Positions 1 through 7,450 of a stretch of 11,933 bases of DNA are shown here, in pieces. The first letter of the stretch is position 1. Every line of letters begins with the position of its first letter. The stretch spans positions 1 to 11,933 of the forward strand of contig USFC01000049.1 in the NCBI GenBank assembly GCA_900553865.1, written 5' to 3'. The notes beneath the pieces were generated by a model. That model saw only the letters and a list, made by a program, of their open reading frames with translations, was not told the DNA's origin and ran no database searches. A program made the position numbers and the translations under genes. Origin of the DNA: an uncultured Clostridium sp. (lineage in GTDB: Bacteria > Bacillota > Clostridia > TANB77 > CAG-508).

Positions 1-63
1 AGTTGGTAGAGCGCTCGGCTGTTAACCGATAGGTCGTTGGTTCGAGTCCAACAAGGGGAGCCA
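1..63 (+). tRNA. tRNA-Asn(GTT), 5' end cut off by the window edge
   Basis: The window opens inside the D loop. The anticodon loop is CTGTTAA (19-25) with anticodon GTT at 21-23, so it decodes AAC/AAU (Asn). The T arm is intact: GTTGG (36-40), loop TTCGAGT (41-47), CCAAC (48-52). The 3' acceptor strand is 53-59, the discriminator base is G60, and CCA is encoded at 61-63. The anticodon stem has four good pairs, but its outermost position is C14 opposite T30, a mismatch. The 5' acceptor strand and part of the D stem lie outside the window. Confidence 0.95.
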
Positions 64-70
64 ATAAAAG

Positions 71-102
71 ATAGCAGATAAGAAATTATCTGTTATTTTT
101 TT
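71..102 (+). terminator. Rho-independent terminator after tRNA-Asn
   Basis: An 11-bp stem (71-81 with 86-96, one G-U pair) closes a GAAA loop (82-85) and is followed by an uninterrupted T run to 102. It lies 8 bp after the tRNA CCA end, so it probably ends the tRNA transcript. Confidence 0.85.
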
Positions 103-110
103 CTTGATTA

Positions 111-180
111 TACAAAGAAAATTGACTTTATGCAAAGTTACTAAAAAGTAACAAAAGCTAAAGTCAATTTTCTTTTTGTA
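111..180. terminator. long hairpin, probable bidirectional terminator
   Basis: The arms 114-130 and 159-175 are perfect 17-bp inverted repeats, extended outward with a small bulge to TACAA/GTA ends at 111 and 180. Inside sits a second short stem, GTTAC (137-141) with GTAAC (148-152). The outer arms are A-rich on the 5' side and T-rich on the 3' side on both strands, so the hairpin can act in either direction. It lies downstream of the minus-strand TM2 gene and behind the tRNA terminator. That it stops the TM2 transcript is inference. Confidence 0.7.
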
Positions 181-233
181 ATTCAAATAAAATAAAATTA
201 TAAAAAACAATAATGTTTATATAATTAACTAAA

Positions 234-596
234 TTAGTCACCTAATGGGTTACCATCAGCATCTGTATCAATGCTTCCTGTTAAAATTAAAATTCCTTCA
301 ATTAATCCCCATATAGAAGAAACAACAGCTAAAAAGCCACAGCTTAATAAAGTAATTAATAATTGAGCAATAGCCTTACCTGTATAGCCTAAATAAAAGT
401 TGTGAATACCTAAAGAACCTAAAAAGATACCAAGTAAACCTGCAGCTATTTTAGATTTTGGTTTTGCTGTTGAGTTAGAAGAGTTTGTGTTTTCTACTCT
501 TGTAGCTTCAACTTCAACAGTTCCTTCACTTTTATTTTTTTGGCATTCTTCACAAACTTCAGTTTCGCTTTCTTTACCACAATATTTACAGAACAT
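234..596 (-). CDS. zinc-ribbon TM2-domain membrane protein
   Basis: A 120-residue protein. Cysteines at 3, 6, 15 and 18 form two CxxC pairs typical of a short N-terminal zinc ribbon. A low-complexity polar linker (about 21-48, rich in Ser, Asn, Thr and Glu) follows. The C-terminal half is a TM2 domain: a first hydrophobic segment at about 51-68, the family turn GIHNFYLG (63-70), and a second segment at about 78-106, then an acidic tail. TM2 proteins are small two-span inner-membrane proteins found widely in bacteria; most have no defined biochemical role, and none is visible here. The start is supported by AAGGAGG just upstream (about 603-609) and by a promoter at 630-657. The gene is divergent from murB and appears monocistronic. 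Confidence 0.88.
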   Translation of the reverse strand: MFCKYCGKESETEVCEECQKNKSEGTVEVEATRVENTNSSNSTAKPKSKIAAGLLGIFLGSLGIHNFYLGYTGKAIAQLLITLLSCGFLAVVSSIWGLIEGILILTGSIDTDADGNPLGD

Positions 597-629
597 AATA
601 ATTCCTCCTTAAAAATTCTATATACTAAT

Positions 630-657
630 ATTATACAATATTCTACATATTTTTCAA
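630..657 (-). promoter_or_regulatory. sigma-A type promoter of the TM2 gene
   Basis: On the minus strand TTGAAA (657-652), a 16-bp spacer and TATAAT (635-630) lie about 34 bp upstream of the ATG. The -10 is a perfect consensus match. This was called by eye and is not experimentally supported. Confidence 0.7.
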
Positions 658-684
658 GTAAAAAAGTAAAATTCAAGAAAAACA

Positions 685-713
685 TTGTAAATTATTATGA
701 AAAATGATAGAAT
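685..713 (+). promoter_or_regulatory. sigma-A type promoter ahead of murB
   Basis: TTGTAA (685-690), a 17-bp spacer and TAGAAT (708-713) lie about 52 bp before the murB start. It is divergent from, and does not overlap, the TM2 promoter. It probably drives the operon murB-yvcK-debranching enzyme-holA, and perhaps gpr. Confidence 0.6.
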
Positions 714-765
714 AAGAAACATAAAAATATACTAAATTCATATATTAGAAACAAGAGGTGATAAA

Positions 766-1684
766 ATGGATATACAAGAAGTATATAATCATTTAAAAGA
801 AAATATGCCAGAATTAGTGGTAAAGCAAAATGAAGAAATGTTTAAGCATACAACTTTTAAAGTTGGAGGAAAAGCTGATATATGGATAAGGGTAAAAACA
901 AGAGATGAACTAATAAAAATACTAAGTTATATAAATGAAAAAAAAATACCTTATTACATAATGGGAAATGGTAGTAACATATTAGTAAAAGATAATGGTT
1001 TTAGGGGAATTGTGCTAAAAATAGAGTTTGACGACATAAAGATAGAAGAAAATTCAAAGGGTGTAATTGCAAAAGTAGGTGCTGGAGTAAAACTTGGAAT
1101 GTTAGCTAATATTTTACAAAAACAAGGAATAGCAGGTTTTGAATTTGCAACGCGGAATTCCTGGAACTATAGGTGGAGCAATATATATGAATGCTGGAGC
1201 TTATGGAAAGGAAATTCGAGAAGTTGTAAAAGAAGTAACGTGTATTGATGAAAATTTGCAAGTTTATACTTTACAAAATGAAAATATGAATTTTTCATAT
1301 AGGCATAGTCGTTTTAAAGAAAAAAAGGAAATTATTTTAGAAGCAATATTAGAATTAGAAAGAGGAAATGCAAAAGAAATAAGAGAAAAAATGGAAGAGT
1401 ACAATTCTTTAAGAAAAGAAAAACAGCCAACTACTATGCCAAGTGCGGGAAGTACATTTAAAAGAGGCAACAATTTTATAACAGCAAAATTGATAGATGA
1501 TGCAGGGCTTAAAGGATATACTATAGGCGGAGCACAGGTTTCTTTAAAACATGCAGGATTTGTTGTAAATACAGGAAATGCAACCGCAAAAGATATTTTA
1601 GATTTGGTAGAATATGTGACAAAAACAGTTTATGAAAAATTTGGAAAAATTATAGAACTTGAAGTTGAAGTAATAGGGGAATAA
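766..1684 (+). pseudogene. murB: UDP-N-acetylmuramate dehydrogenase MurB, split by a one-base frameshift
   Basis: MurB is the FAD enzyme that uses NADPH to reduce UDP-GlcNAc-enolpyruvate to UDP-MurNAc in the cytoplasm, the second committed step of peptidoglycan synthesis. The first frame (766-1152) carries the FAD-binding half, with KVGGKADIW (32-40) and GNGSN (67-71). At 1150-1153 the frame breaks. Dropping one base (for example C1153) joins it to GIPGTIGGAIYMNAGAYG in the next frame, giving a 305-residue protein, the normal length for a Bacillus-type MurB. The second part keeps the catalytic Ser in PSAGSTFKR (about S229) and the C-terminal LEVEV with the probable catalytic Glu (about E300). 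The start follows AGAGGTG. Without correction the first frame ends at 1248 and lacks the active site. MurB is normally essential, so this is either a sequence error, a dead copy with another murB elsewhere, or, less likely, a recoded gene. Confidence 0.88.
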
Positions 1685-1732
1685 GAAAAATAGTATAAGC
1701 AAAAAGGAAAGAGAGGAATAAGAAAAGACAAA

Positions 1733-3268
1733 ATGAAAGGTTTTTTTAGATGGTTTAAAAAAGAAGCAAAAATGAAAAGATGGATGTTAATGATAGTAAT
1801 AGGAGTATTTCTTGCTTGCTATGGAATAATGATATTAGTAACAGGTAAGCAATTAAGCTTTGTGGATATTGCTAAAATAATAGTTAGTTTTGTTGCAGGA
1901 TTTACACTTATAATTGTTGGAAATATTTTTATGCAAAGAAGGACATTAGAATTACTAGTTCAAGAAACTGATATAAGAGATGAAGCAAAAGAAGGGCAAG
2001 TAAAATCTCTTATATTTAATAAAAAGGTATATGATAAAGGTCCAAATATTGTAGTTATAGGTGGGGGGTCAGGTTTAGATTCTGTATTAAAAGGCTTAAA
2101 AAAATACACCAGCAATTTAACAGCAATAGTAACTGTTTCAGATTATGGTGAAAAAATTACAGATTCCAGAAGAATGTTAGAGTCAATGCCTCTTGAGGAT
2201 ATAAAAAATAGTTTTATAGCACTTGCTGAAAATGAAACTACTATGAATGGAATTATGAATTACAAATTTACACAAGGAAAGTTGAAATCATTATCTTTTG
2301 GAGATATTTATCTATTAGCTATGAAGGAATTATATGGAGATTTTACAGCTTCTATAGAGCAATCTAAAAATGTATTAAATATCATAGGAAAAGTTCTTCC
2401 TGTTACATTAGAGCCAATAGATATATGTGCCGAGCTAGAAGATGGAACAATAATAAAAAATAGAGAGCAGATACCAGAAGTAGTAGCAGATAAAGTAAGT
2501 AAAATAAACCGTATATTTATAAATCCTTCAAATTGCAGTCCTGCTCCGGGAGTATTAGAGGCCATAAGAGATGCAGATGCAATTATTATAGGACCAGGAA
2601 GCTTATATACAAATGTAATTCCAAATTTACTTGTTAAAGGGGTAGCTAAAGCAATAAAAGAAAATAAAGGCTTTAAAATTTATATAAGTAATATTATGAC
2701 TGACCCAGGACAAACAGATAATTATTCATTAGCAGACCATATTAAAGCAATTAAAGAGCATGCAGGAAGTGGAATAATAGATTACTGTATATATGATACA
2801 GGGGAAATTGTGCCAGAGTTTATTAGAAGATATAATAAAGAAGGTGCAGAGTTAGTAGAGCAAGATACTTCAAGGGCAAAAGAAGAAGGAATAAAATTAT
2901 TACAAAGAAATTTATCTTATATAGATGGAGAGTTTATACGTCATAACCCAGAAGCTATAGCTTCTTCAATAATTGAGCTTATTTGTGAAGATTTAAAGTT
3001 TAGAGATATGCAAAATGATGCACAATATTTAATGTTAAATTCTAGACTTAAAGATTCAAAGAAAAACTTAAGAAAGAATAAGAGTAATAAAAAGGTAAAA
3101 ACTGAAAGAAAGCCAGTAAATAGAAAATCAAAATCAAAAAGTAAGTTTGCTGAAAAATATAATGATAGAATTATATCAATAAAAGAAAGTGATGAAAAAG
3201 CACAAAAAAGAAAACAAGCTAAATTAAAAGATAAAGTGAATGAAAAGAAAAAAATTAATAAAGGTTAA
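1733..3268 (+). CDS. yvcK: membrane-anchored YvcK/GlmR-like UDP-GlcNAc-binding protein
   Basis: A 511-residue member of the YvcK/CofD-like fold family (GlmR in Bacillus), which binds UDP-sugars and links carbon flux to cell-wall precursor supply. The N terminus has two membrane segments (about 17-37 and 47-67), absent from B. subtilis YvcK (about 317 residues). The core begins with the nucleotide loop IGGGSGLDSVL (109-119). GPGSLYTNVIPN (287-298) and NIMTDPGQTDNYS (320-332) are strong family motifs. The usual DDGGSSGR segment is replaced by SDYGEKITDSRR (136-147), so this belongs to a divergent branch. The last 75 or so residues (about 436-511) are Lys/Arg-rich and look disordered. A GAGAGG lies 16 bp before the ATG, an unusually long gap; M14 at 1772 is an alternative start with a weaker site. 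The gene follows murB by 48 bp, as often in clostridia, but rapZ and whiA are not beside it. Confidence 0.88.
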   Translation: MKGFFRWFKKEAKMKRWMLMIVIGVFLACYGIMILVTGKQLSFVDIAKIIVSFVAGFTLIIVGNIFMQRRTLELLVQETDIRDEAKEGQVKSLIFNKKVYDKGPNIVVIGGGSGLDSVLKGLKKYTSNLTAIVTVSDYGEKITDSRRMLESMPLEDIKNSFIALAENETTMNGIMNYKFTQGKLKSLSFGDIYLLAMKELYGDFTASIEQSKNVLNIIGKVLPVTLEPIDICAELEDGTIIKNREQIPEVVADKVSKINRIFINPSNCSPAPGVLEAIRDADAIIIGPGSLYTNVIPNLLVKGVAKAIKENKGFKIYISNIMTDPGQTDNYSLADHIKAIKEHAGSGIIDYCIYDTGEIVPEFIRRYNKEGAELVEQDTSRAKEEGIKLLQRNLSYIDGEFIRHNPEAIASSIIELICEDLKFRDMQNDAQYLMLNSRLKDSKKNLRKNKSNKKVKTERKPVNRKSKSKSKFAEKYNDRIISIKESDEKAQKRKQAKLKDKVNEKKKINKG

Positions 3269-3317
3269 TAAAAGATAAAGGAAGATATCTAAAACAAAAG
3301 AAAATTGGGAGGAAAAA

Positions 3318-5321
3318 ATGAAATATACTAATGTGAAATTCGAAGATGGAATAAAAAGAGAATGGATTATTACAAATGGAGTAGGCGGATATGCAAGTTC
3401 AAGTTTAATTGGGGCAAATACCAGAAGATACCATGGACTATTGATTGCAGCACTTACTCCTCCAGCAAGAAGACATCTTGTACTTTCAAAAGTAGATGAA
3501 AGCATAAATATAGGAGGAGAGGAGTACAATTTATATACTAACATTTGTAAAAATTACATTTCTCAAGGATATAAATATTTAAAGTCTTTTGAAAAAGAGT
3601 ATGTTCCAATTTACACATATGAAGTAAAAAATGTAATTATAAAAAAATATATATGTATGGAATATGGTAAAAATACGGTTGTAGTGTATTATCAAATATA
3701 TAATAAAGAAAAAATGGCAAAGCTTACTTTAACTCCTATTCTTAATTTTAGAGATTTTCATACAGAAACTTGCAATCATGACTTTGTAATAAAGCAAGAA
3801 GAAAAAGAAAGAAAATTAAAGGTAGAATTGGATGGACAAGATAAAAATCCAATATACATATATTCTTCAGAAGGAAAGTATATAAAGCATGAAAATGATA
3901 GCTTTAAAAATATGTTTTATATAGAAGAAGAAAAAAGAGGGTTTGATGCAGAAGAAAATCACGCAATTCCGGGTAGATATGAGATAGAAATAATGCCAAA
4001 TGAAACCAAAGAAATAACTTTTACAGTATCCTTGGAAGAAGATATAGAAAAAACAAATGGAAAAGAAGTAATAAATAAAGAAATTGCAAGGTTAGCTGGA
4101 ATTGTATATGAATCTGATTTGCTTAAAGAACATAAGGACGAGCAGTTAATAAGAGATTTTATAATAGCAGCAGATAATTTTGTTGTATATAGACCATCTT
4201 TTGGATTGAATACGCTAATTGCAGGGTATCCTTGGTTTTTAGACTGGGGAAGGGATGCAGCAATTTCATTTGAGGGGCTACTTTTAAAAACTAGAAGATA
4301 TAATGTGGCTAAAGATGTTTTATTAACAATGACAAGAGATATAAAGCAAGGATTAGTTCCAAATGGATATTCAGGATATGATAATAGACCTTTATATAAT
4401 AGTGCAGATAGTTCGCTTTTACTTTTTGAGCAAGTAAAAAAATATTTAAATTATACAAATGATACAGAACTTATTAAAAAGGAAATTTATCCAAAGCTAA
4501 AAGATATAATAGAAAATTACATAAATGGAATAGATTTAGAAGGAAATAATATTGTTTTAGATGAAGATGGACTAATTTCTTCAGGAACTATGCAAATACA
4601 AAATACGTGGATGGATGCAAAAATAGGTAATTATGTGGTTACTCCTAGAAATGGTAAAGCTGTAGAAATAAATAGCATGTGGTATAATGCTTTGAAAATT
4701 ATGGAAGAGCTAACAACAGAATATGAAACTAAAAAAGCAGCTAACAAATACAAAAAAATGGCAGAAAAGTGTAAGAAATCTTTTGAAGAAAAATTCTATA
4801 ATAAAAGAAGAAAATGCTTATATGATGTATTAGGAGATGCAAAAATAAGACCAAACCAATTATTTGCTTTAAGCCTTACATATCCTGTGTTAGATGCAAA
4901 AACAGAAATGGCAAAAGAAATGTTTAATACAGTAACTAAAAAGTTATTAAATAACTATGGATTAAAAACTTTAGCCAAAGGCGAAGAAAACTATGTAGAA
5001 GTATATGAAGGAGATAGCTTTAGAAGAGATATGAGCTATCATCAGGGAATTACATGGCCATGGCTTTTAGGTTTGTATTATAATGCTTTTAAGAAAATTG
5101 TAGAAGCAGAAAGCAAAAAGAAAGCAAAAAAAGAATTACAAGAAGAATTTAATGCTTTTACTCAAAAGGTAAAAAATACATTTATAAAAGAATTCTATGA
5201 AGGCAAAACAATAGGAGGAATTAAAGAATTGTATGATTCAGCAAAACCTTTTGAAGCAAAAGGTTCAATCACGCAAGGCTGGAGTGTGGCAGAAGTATTT
5301 AGAATTATATTAGAAAATTAG
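3318..5321 (+). CDS. amylo-alpha-1,6-glucosidase (glycogen debranching enzyme, GH133 type)
   Basis: A 667-residue cytoplasmic enzyme that by family hydrolyses alpha-1,6 branch glucose in glycogen or limit dextrins. The N-terminal beta-rich GDE_N domain is shown by EWIITNGVGGYASSS (15-29) and NTRRYHGLL (34-42). The C-terminal (alpha/alpha)6-type GDE_C domain is shown by GYPWFLDWGRDAAIS (303-317), VEINSMWYNAL, RRDMSYHQGITWPW (569-582) and the closing QGWSVAEVFR. The motif order and length are normal, with no sign of damage. The start has a strong GGGAGG seven bases upstream. It lies 49 bp after yvcK and 42 bp before holA, so it is probably cotranscribed. No other glycogen gene is in the window, though pgi lies about 3 kb downstream. 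It could act on other branched alpha-glucans. Confidence 0.93.
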   Translation: MKYTNVKFEDGIKREWIITNGVGGYASSSLIGANTRRYHGLLIAALTPPARRHLVLSKVDESINIGGEEYNLYTNICKNYISQGYKYLKSFEKEYVPIYTYEVKNVIIKKYICMEYGKNTVVVYYQIYNKEKMAKLTLTPILNFRDFHTETCNHDFVIKQEEKERKLKVELDGQDKNPIYIYSSEGKYIKHENDSFKNMFYIEEEKRGFDAEENHAIPGRYEIEIMPNETKEITFTVSLEEDIEKTNGKEVINKEIARLAGIVYESDLLKEHKDEQLIRDFIIAADNFVVYRPSFGLNTLIAGYPWFLDWGRDAAISFEGLLLKTRRYNVAKDVLLTMTRDIKQGLVPNGYSGYDNRPLYNSADSSLLLFEQVKKYLNYTNDTELIKKEIYPKLKDIIENYINGIDLEGNNIVLDEDGLISSGTMQIQNTWMDAKIGNYVVTPRNGKAVEINSMWYNALKIMEELTTEYETKKAANKYKKMAEKCKKSFEEKFYNKRRKCLYDVLGDAKIRPNQLFALSLTYPVLDAKTEMAKEMFNTVTKKLLNNYGLKTLAKGEENYVEVYEGDSFRRDMSYHQGITWPWLLGLYYNAFKKIVEAESKKKAKKELQEEFNAFTQKVKNTFIKEFYEGKTIGGIKELYDSAKPFEAKGSITQGWSVAEVFRIILEN

Positions 5322-5363
5322 TTTAAAATAATGTAGAAAGTGTGAACTGAAAGGAATAAAAAT

Positions 5364-6383
5364 ATGCTAACTGTAGAAAACTTAGAAAAAGAATTAAAAG
5401 AAGGAAAGTTAAATAGTATATATCTTTTATATGGGGAAGAGTTATTCCTTTTAGAAACCTGCTTAAAAAAAATGAAAAACAACTTTGGCGAAAGAAAGTC
5501 TGGAATAAATGAAGTAAAAATAGACGAAACAAATGTAAATTCAATAATATCAGATATAGAGACACCAGCTTTTGGATATGTAAAAAAGTTAATTATAGCA
5601 AGAAACACAGGATTATTTAAAAAAGAAGGCAAAAAGAAAACAGGAACAAATTCAGAATTAGTAAAAAAGCTTGCTGAATATATAAAAGAAAATGTAGAGA
5701 TAATAAAAGAGTCAGTTGTGCTGGTTTTTGTGGAAGAAGAAGCGGAAAAGAATGATTTATATAAAGTAATAGAAAATGTAGGAACAGTATGCGAATTTAA
5801 TGAGCTAAAAGCACCACAAATAATAGCCAGAATGAAAGCAATTGCAAAAGCATATGGAGTTCAAATAGATGATATGACAGCAAGATACTTTATGGAATGT
5901 TGTGGCACAAATATGCAAAATTTAATAAATGAAATTAGGAAGTTAATAGAGTTTGTAGGGCCAAAAGGAGAAATAACCAAAAAAGATATAGACCTATTAT
6001 GTATAAAACAATTAGATAGTGTTATATTTGACTTAACAGATAATTTAGGAAACAAAAAAGTAACAAAAGCCTTAGAGGTTCTTAATAATTTAATATATCA
6101 AAAAGAGCCGATTCAAAAAATATTAATTACACTATATAACCATTTCAAAAAATTGTATATTGTAAAATTAGCCCAAAAAGAGAATACTAATATAGCAGAA
6201 AGCTTAAATTTGAAACCAAATCAAATGTTTCTAACAACAAAATATAAAACACAGGCAAATTATTTTACAGAAGCAGAATTAAAAAATATTGTAGAAGAAT
6301 TAATAAATCTAGACTATAATTACAAAATAGGGAAAATTGATTTAAATGTAGGGCTAGAATCAATACTATGCCGTTATTGTTAG
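5364..6383 (+). CDS. holA: DNA polymerase III delta subunit
   Basis: A 339-residue protein of the usual HolA length. Delta is the clamp-loader subunit that opens the beta sliding clamp and loads it on primed DNA. The N terminus has the family pattern IYLLYGEELFLLE (19-31) in the position of the degenerate nucleotide-binding domain. The central region APQIIARMKAIAKAYGV and the C-terminal helical collar domain (about 215-339, including NLIYQKEPIQKILITLY and NLDYNYKIGKIDLNVGLE) match delta subunits. The start is supported by AAAGGAAT about 7 bases upstream. In many Firmicutes holA is followed by rpsT and gpr; here gpr comes directly after, 66 bp downstream, and no S20 gene is present. Confidence 0.92.
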   Translation: MLTVENLEKELKEGKLNSIYLLYGEELFLLETCLKKMKNNFGERKSGINEVKIDETNVNSIISDIETPAFGYVKKLIIARNTGLFKKEGKKKTGTNSELVKKLAEYIKENVEIIKESVVLVFVEEEAEKNDLYKVIENVGTVCEFNELKAPQIIARMKAIAKAYGVQIDDMTARYFMECCGTNMQNLINEIRKLIEFVGPKGEITKKDIDLLCIKQLDSVIFDLTDNLGNKKVTKALEVLNNLIYQKEPIQKILITLYNHFKKLYIVKLAQKENTNIAESLNLKPNQMFLTTKYKTQANYFTEAELKNIVEELINLDYNYKIGKIDLNVGLESILCRYC

Positions 6384-6402
6384 AAAAACAAATTTTAAGA
6401 AT

Positions 6403-6445
6403 AAAATCACTTTTTTTTCAAATAATAAGAAAAAGGAGTGATTTT
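6403..6445 (+). promoter_or_regulatory. hairpin that buries the gpr Shine-Dalgarno site
   Basis: Bases 6403-6418 can pair with 6430-6445 over 16 bp (two G-U pairs, the rest mostly A-T) around an 11-base loop (6419-6429). The 3' arm contains AAGGAG (6433-6438), the Shine-Dalgarno site for the gpr ATG at 6450. A T-rich stretch (6442-6446) ends the 3' arm, so the same structure could also act as a weak terminator of the holA transcript. It may limit gpr translation from operon read-through until sporulation. The pairing is visible; the function is inference. Confidence 0.5.
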
Positions 6446-6449
6446 TATT

Positions 6450-7385
6450 ATGTTTAATTTTAGAACAGACTTAGCAGACGAAAGAAGAGATTTGTATAAA
6501 AAGGCTAATAGTATTGAAAATGAAGTGAATGGGATAGAAACTCAAATAGAAAACGTAAATGAAAAAATAAAAATAACAAGAGTAAAAATTATAAATGAAG
6601 AAGGAGAAAAATCAATAGGAAAACCAAAAGGGGATTATATTACAATAGATATAAAGAAAATTAATTTATTAACAGACGAGGAACTAGAAAAAGCTTCAGA
6701 AGTTTTAGCAGAAGAGCTAAAAAAATTAATACAAGAAAAAATTAAATATAAAGATGATGTATTAGTGGTTGGGCTTGGAAATGAAGAGGTAACACCAGAT
6801 GCTTTAGGTCCAAATGTAATAAAAAATGTAGAAGTAACAAGACATATTATAAATTATTTGCCACAGTATATAGATGAAAATGCAAGGCCTGTAAGTGCTA
6901 TTGCACCGGGCGTTTTAGGTACAACAGGAATAGAAACTTTAGAAATAATAAAAGGTGTTATAGAACATGTAAAACCAAAATTATTAATTGTAATAGATGC
7001 CTTGGCTTCAAGAAGCATGGAGAGAATAAGTTCTACAATTCAAATTTCAAATACTGGAATAGTTCCCGGAGCAGGAGTTGGAAATACTAGAAAAGAAATA
7101 TCAATAAATACTTTAGGAATTCCAGTAATTGCAATAGGAATACCCACAGTTGTAGAAACAGCAGTGGTAGTAAATGATGCTTTAAACATTTTCATAGAAA
7201 AATTGCAACAAGAGGCAAAATCAAATGAATATTTAAACAATTTAAAAGAAAATGACAATTATGAAGAAATAAAAGAAGCCTTACTTCCAAAAGAATTTAA
7301 TTTTATAGTAACACCAAAAGAAATAGATGAGTTAGTTTTAAGTATGGCAGAAGTGGTAGCACAAGGAATAAACTTAGCCTTATAA
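6450..7385 (+). CDS. gpr: spore germination endopeptidase Gpr
   Basis: A 311-residue member of peptidase family A25, which degrades small acid-soluble spore proteins (SASPs) during germination to free DNA and supply amino acids. The N terminus FRTDLADE (4-11) resembles the SASP cleavage site and is where the zymogen is trimmed in the Bacillus enzyme. The two aspartates of this atypical aspartic protease are seen as D117 in TPDALGP and D183 in VIDALASRS. Their spacing of 66 residues equals that of Asp127/Asp193 in B. megaterium. Other family segments are APGVLGTTGIET and IVPGAGVGNTR. An upstream GTG at 6438 is in frame but lies inside the Shine-Dalgarno site AAGGAG (6433-6438), so ATG 6450 is chosen. 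It shows the host forms spores. spoIIP, its common downstream neighbour, is not here. Confidence 0.95.
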   Translation: MFNFRTDLADERRDLYKKANSIENEVNGIETQIENVNEKIKITRVKIINEEGEKSIGKPKGDYITIDIKKINLLTDEELEKASEVLAEELKKLIQEKIKYKDDVLVVGLGNEEVTPDALGPNVIKNVEVTRHIINYLPQYIDENARPVSAIAPGVLGTTGIETLEIIKGVIEHVKPKLLIVIDALASRSMERISSTIQISNTGIVPGAGVGNTRKEISINTLGIPVIAIGIPTVVETAVVVNDALNIFIEKLQQEAKSNEYLNNLKENDNYEEIKEALLPKEFNFIVTPKEIDELVLSMAEVVAQGINLAL

Positions 7386-7390
7386 AAATT

Positions 7391-7450
7391 TCCCAATTAG
7401 GGACAGTCCCCAATTGGGAAAAGGTAGCAATTAGGGACTGTCCCTAATTG
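7391..7450. repeat. pair of GGGACAGTCCC/GGGACTGTCCC palindromes (REP- or MITE-like)
   Basis: The first palindrome (7391-7419) has 13-base arms with one mismatch around a CAG centre. The second (7428-7450) has perfect 10-bp arms around CTG. CAATTAGGGAC occurs directly in both, at 7394 and 7428. The centres are reverse complements, so the palindromes are alternative orientations of one unit. They fill the gap between convergent gpr and traX and supply the traX stop codon. GC content is higher than the surroundings and no long T run follows, so this looks more like a dispersed repeat than a standard terminator, though it may block transcription from either side. Confidence 0.75.

Noticed and set aside
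22..210. Minus-strand reading frame ending LDSNQRP
   Set aside because: This is the well-known false protein made by reading a tRNA gene backwards. It overlaps the tRNA-Asn and the terminators.
1141..1160. Programmed +1 frameshifting of murB
   Set aside because: There is no stop codon at the shift point, no internal Shine-Dalgarno site and no slippery sequence allowing Thr-tRNA to re-pair. The rare CGG codon alone is weak support.
1139..1684. Second murB frame as a separate gene starting at ATG 1139
   Set aside because: It has no Shine-Dalgarno site, and its first five codons overlap the end of the intact part of the first frame. It is the 3' half of the same gene.
6399..6425. Possible sigma-G promoter for gpr (GAATA, then CAAATAA)
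   Set aside because: The spacer is about 15 bp rather than 17-18 and the -10 misses key bases, so it is not called.
6438..6449. GTG 6438 as gpr start
   Set aside because: It lies within the Shine-Dalgarno site for ATG 6450, which matches the family N terminus FRTDLA.
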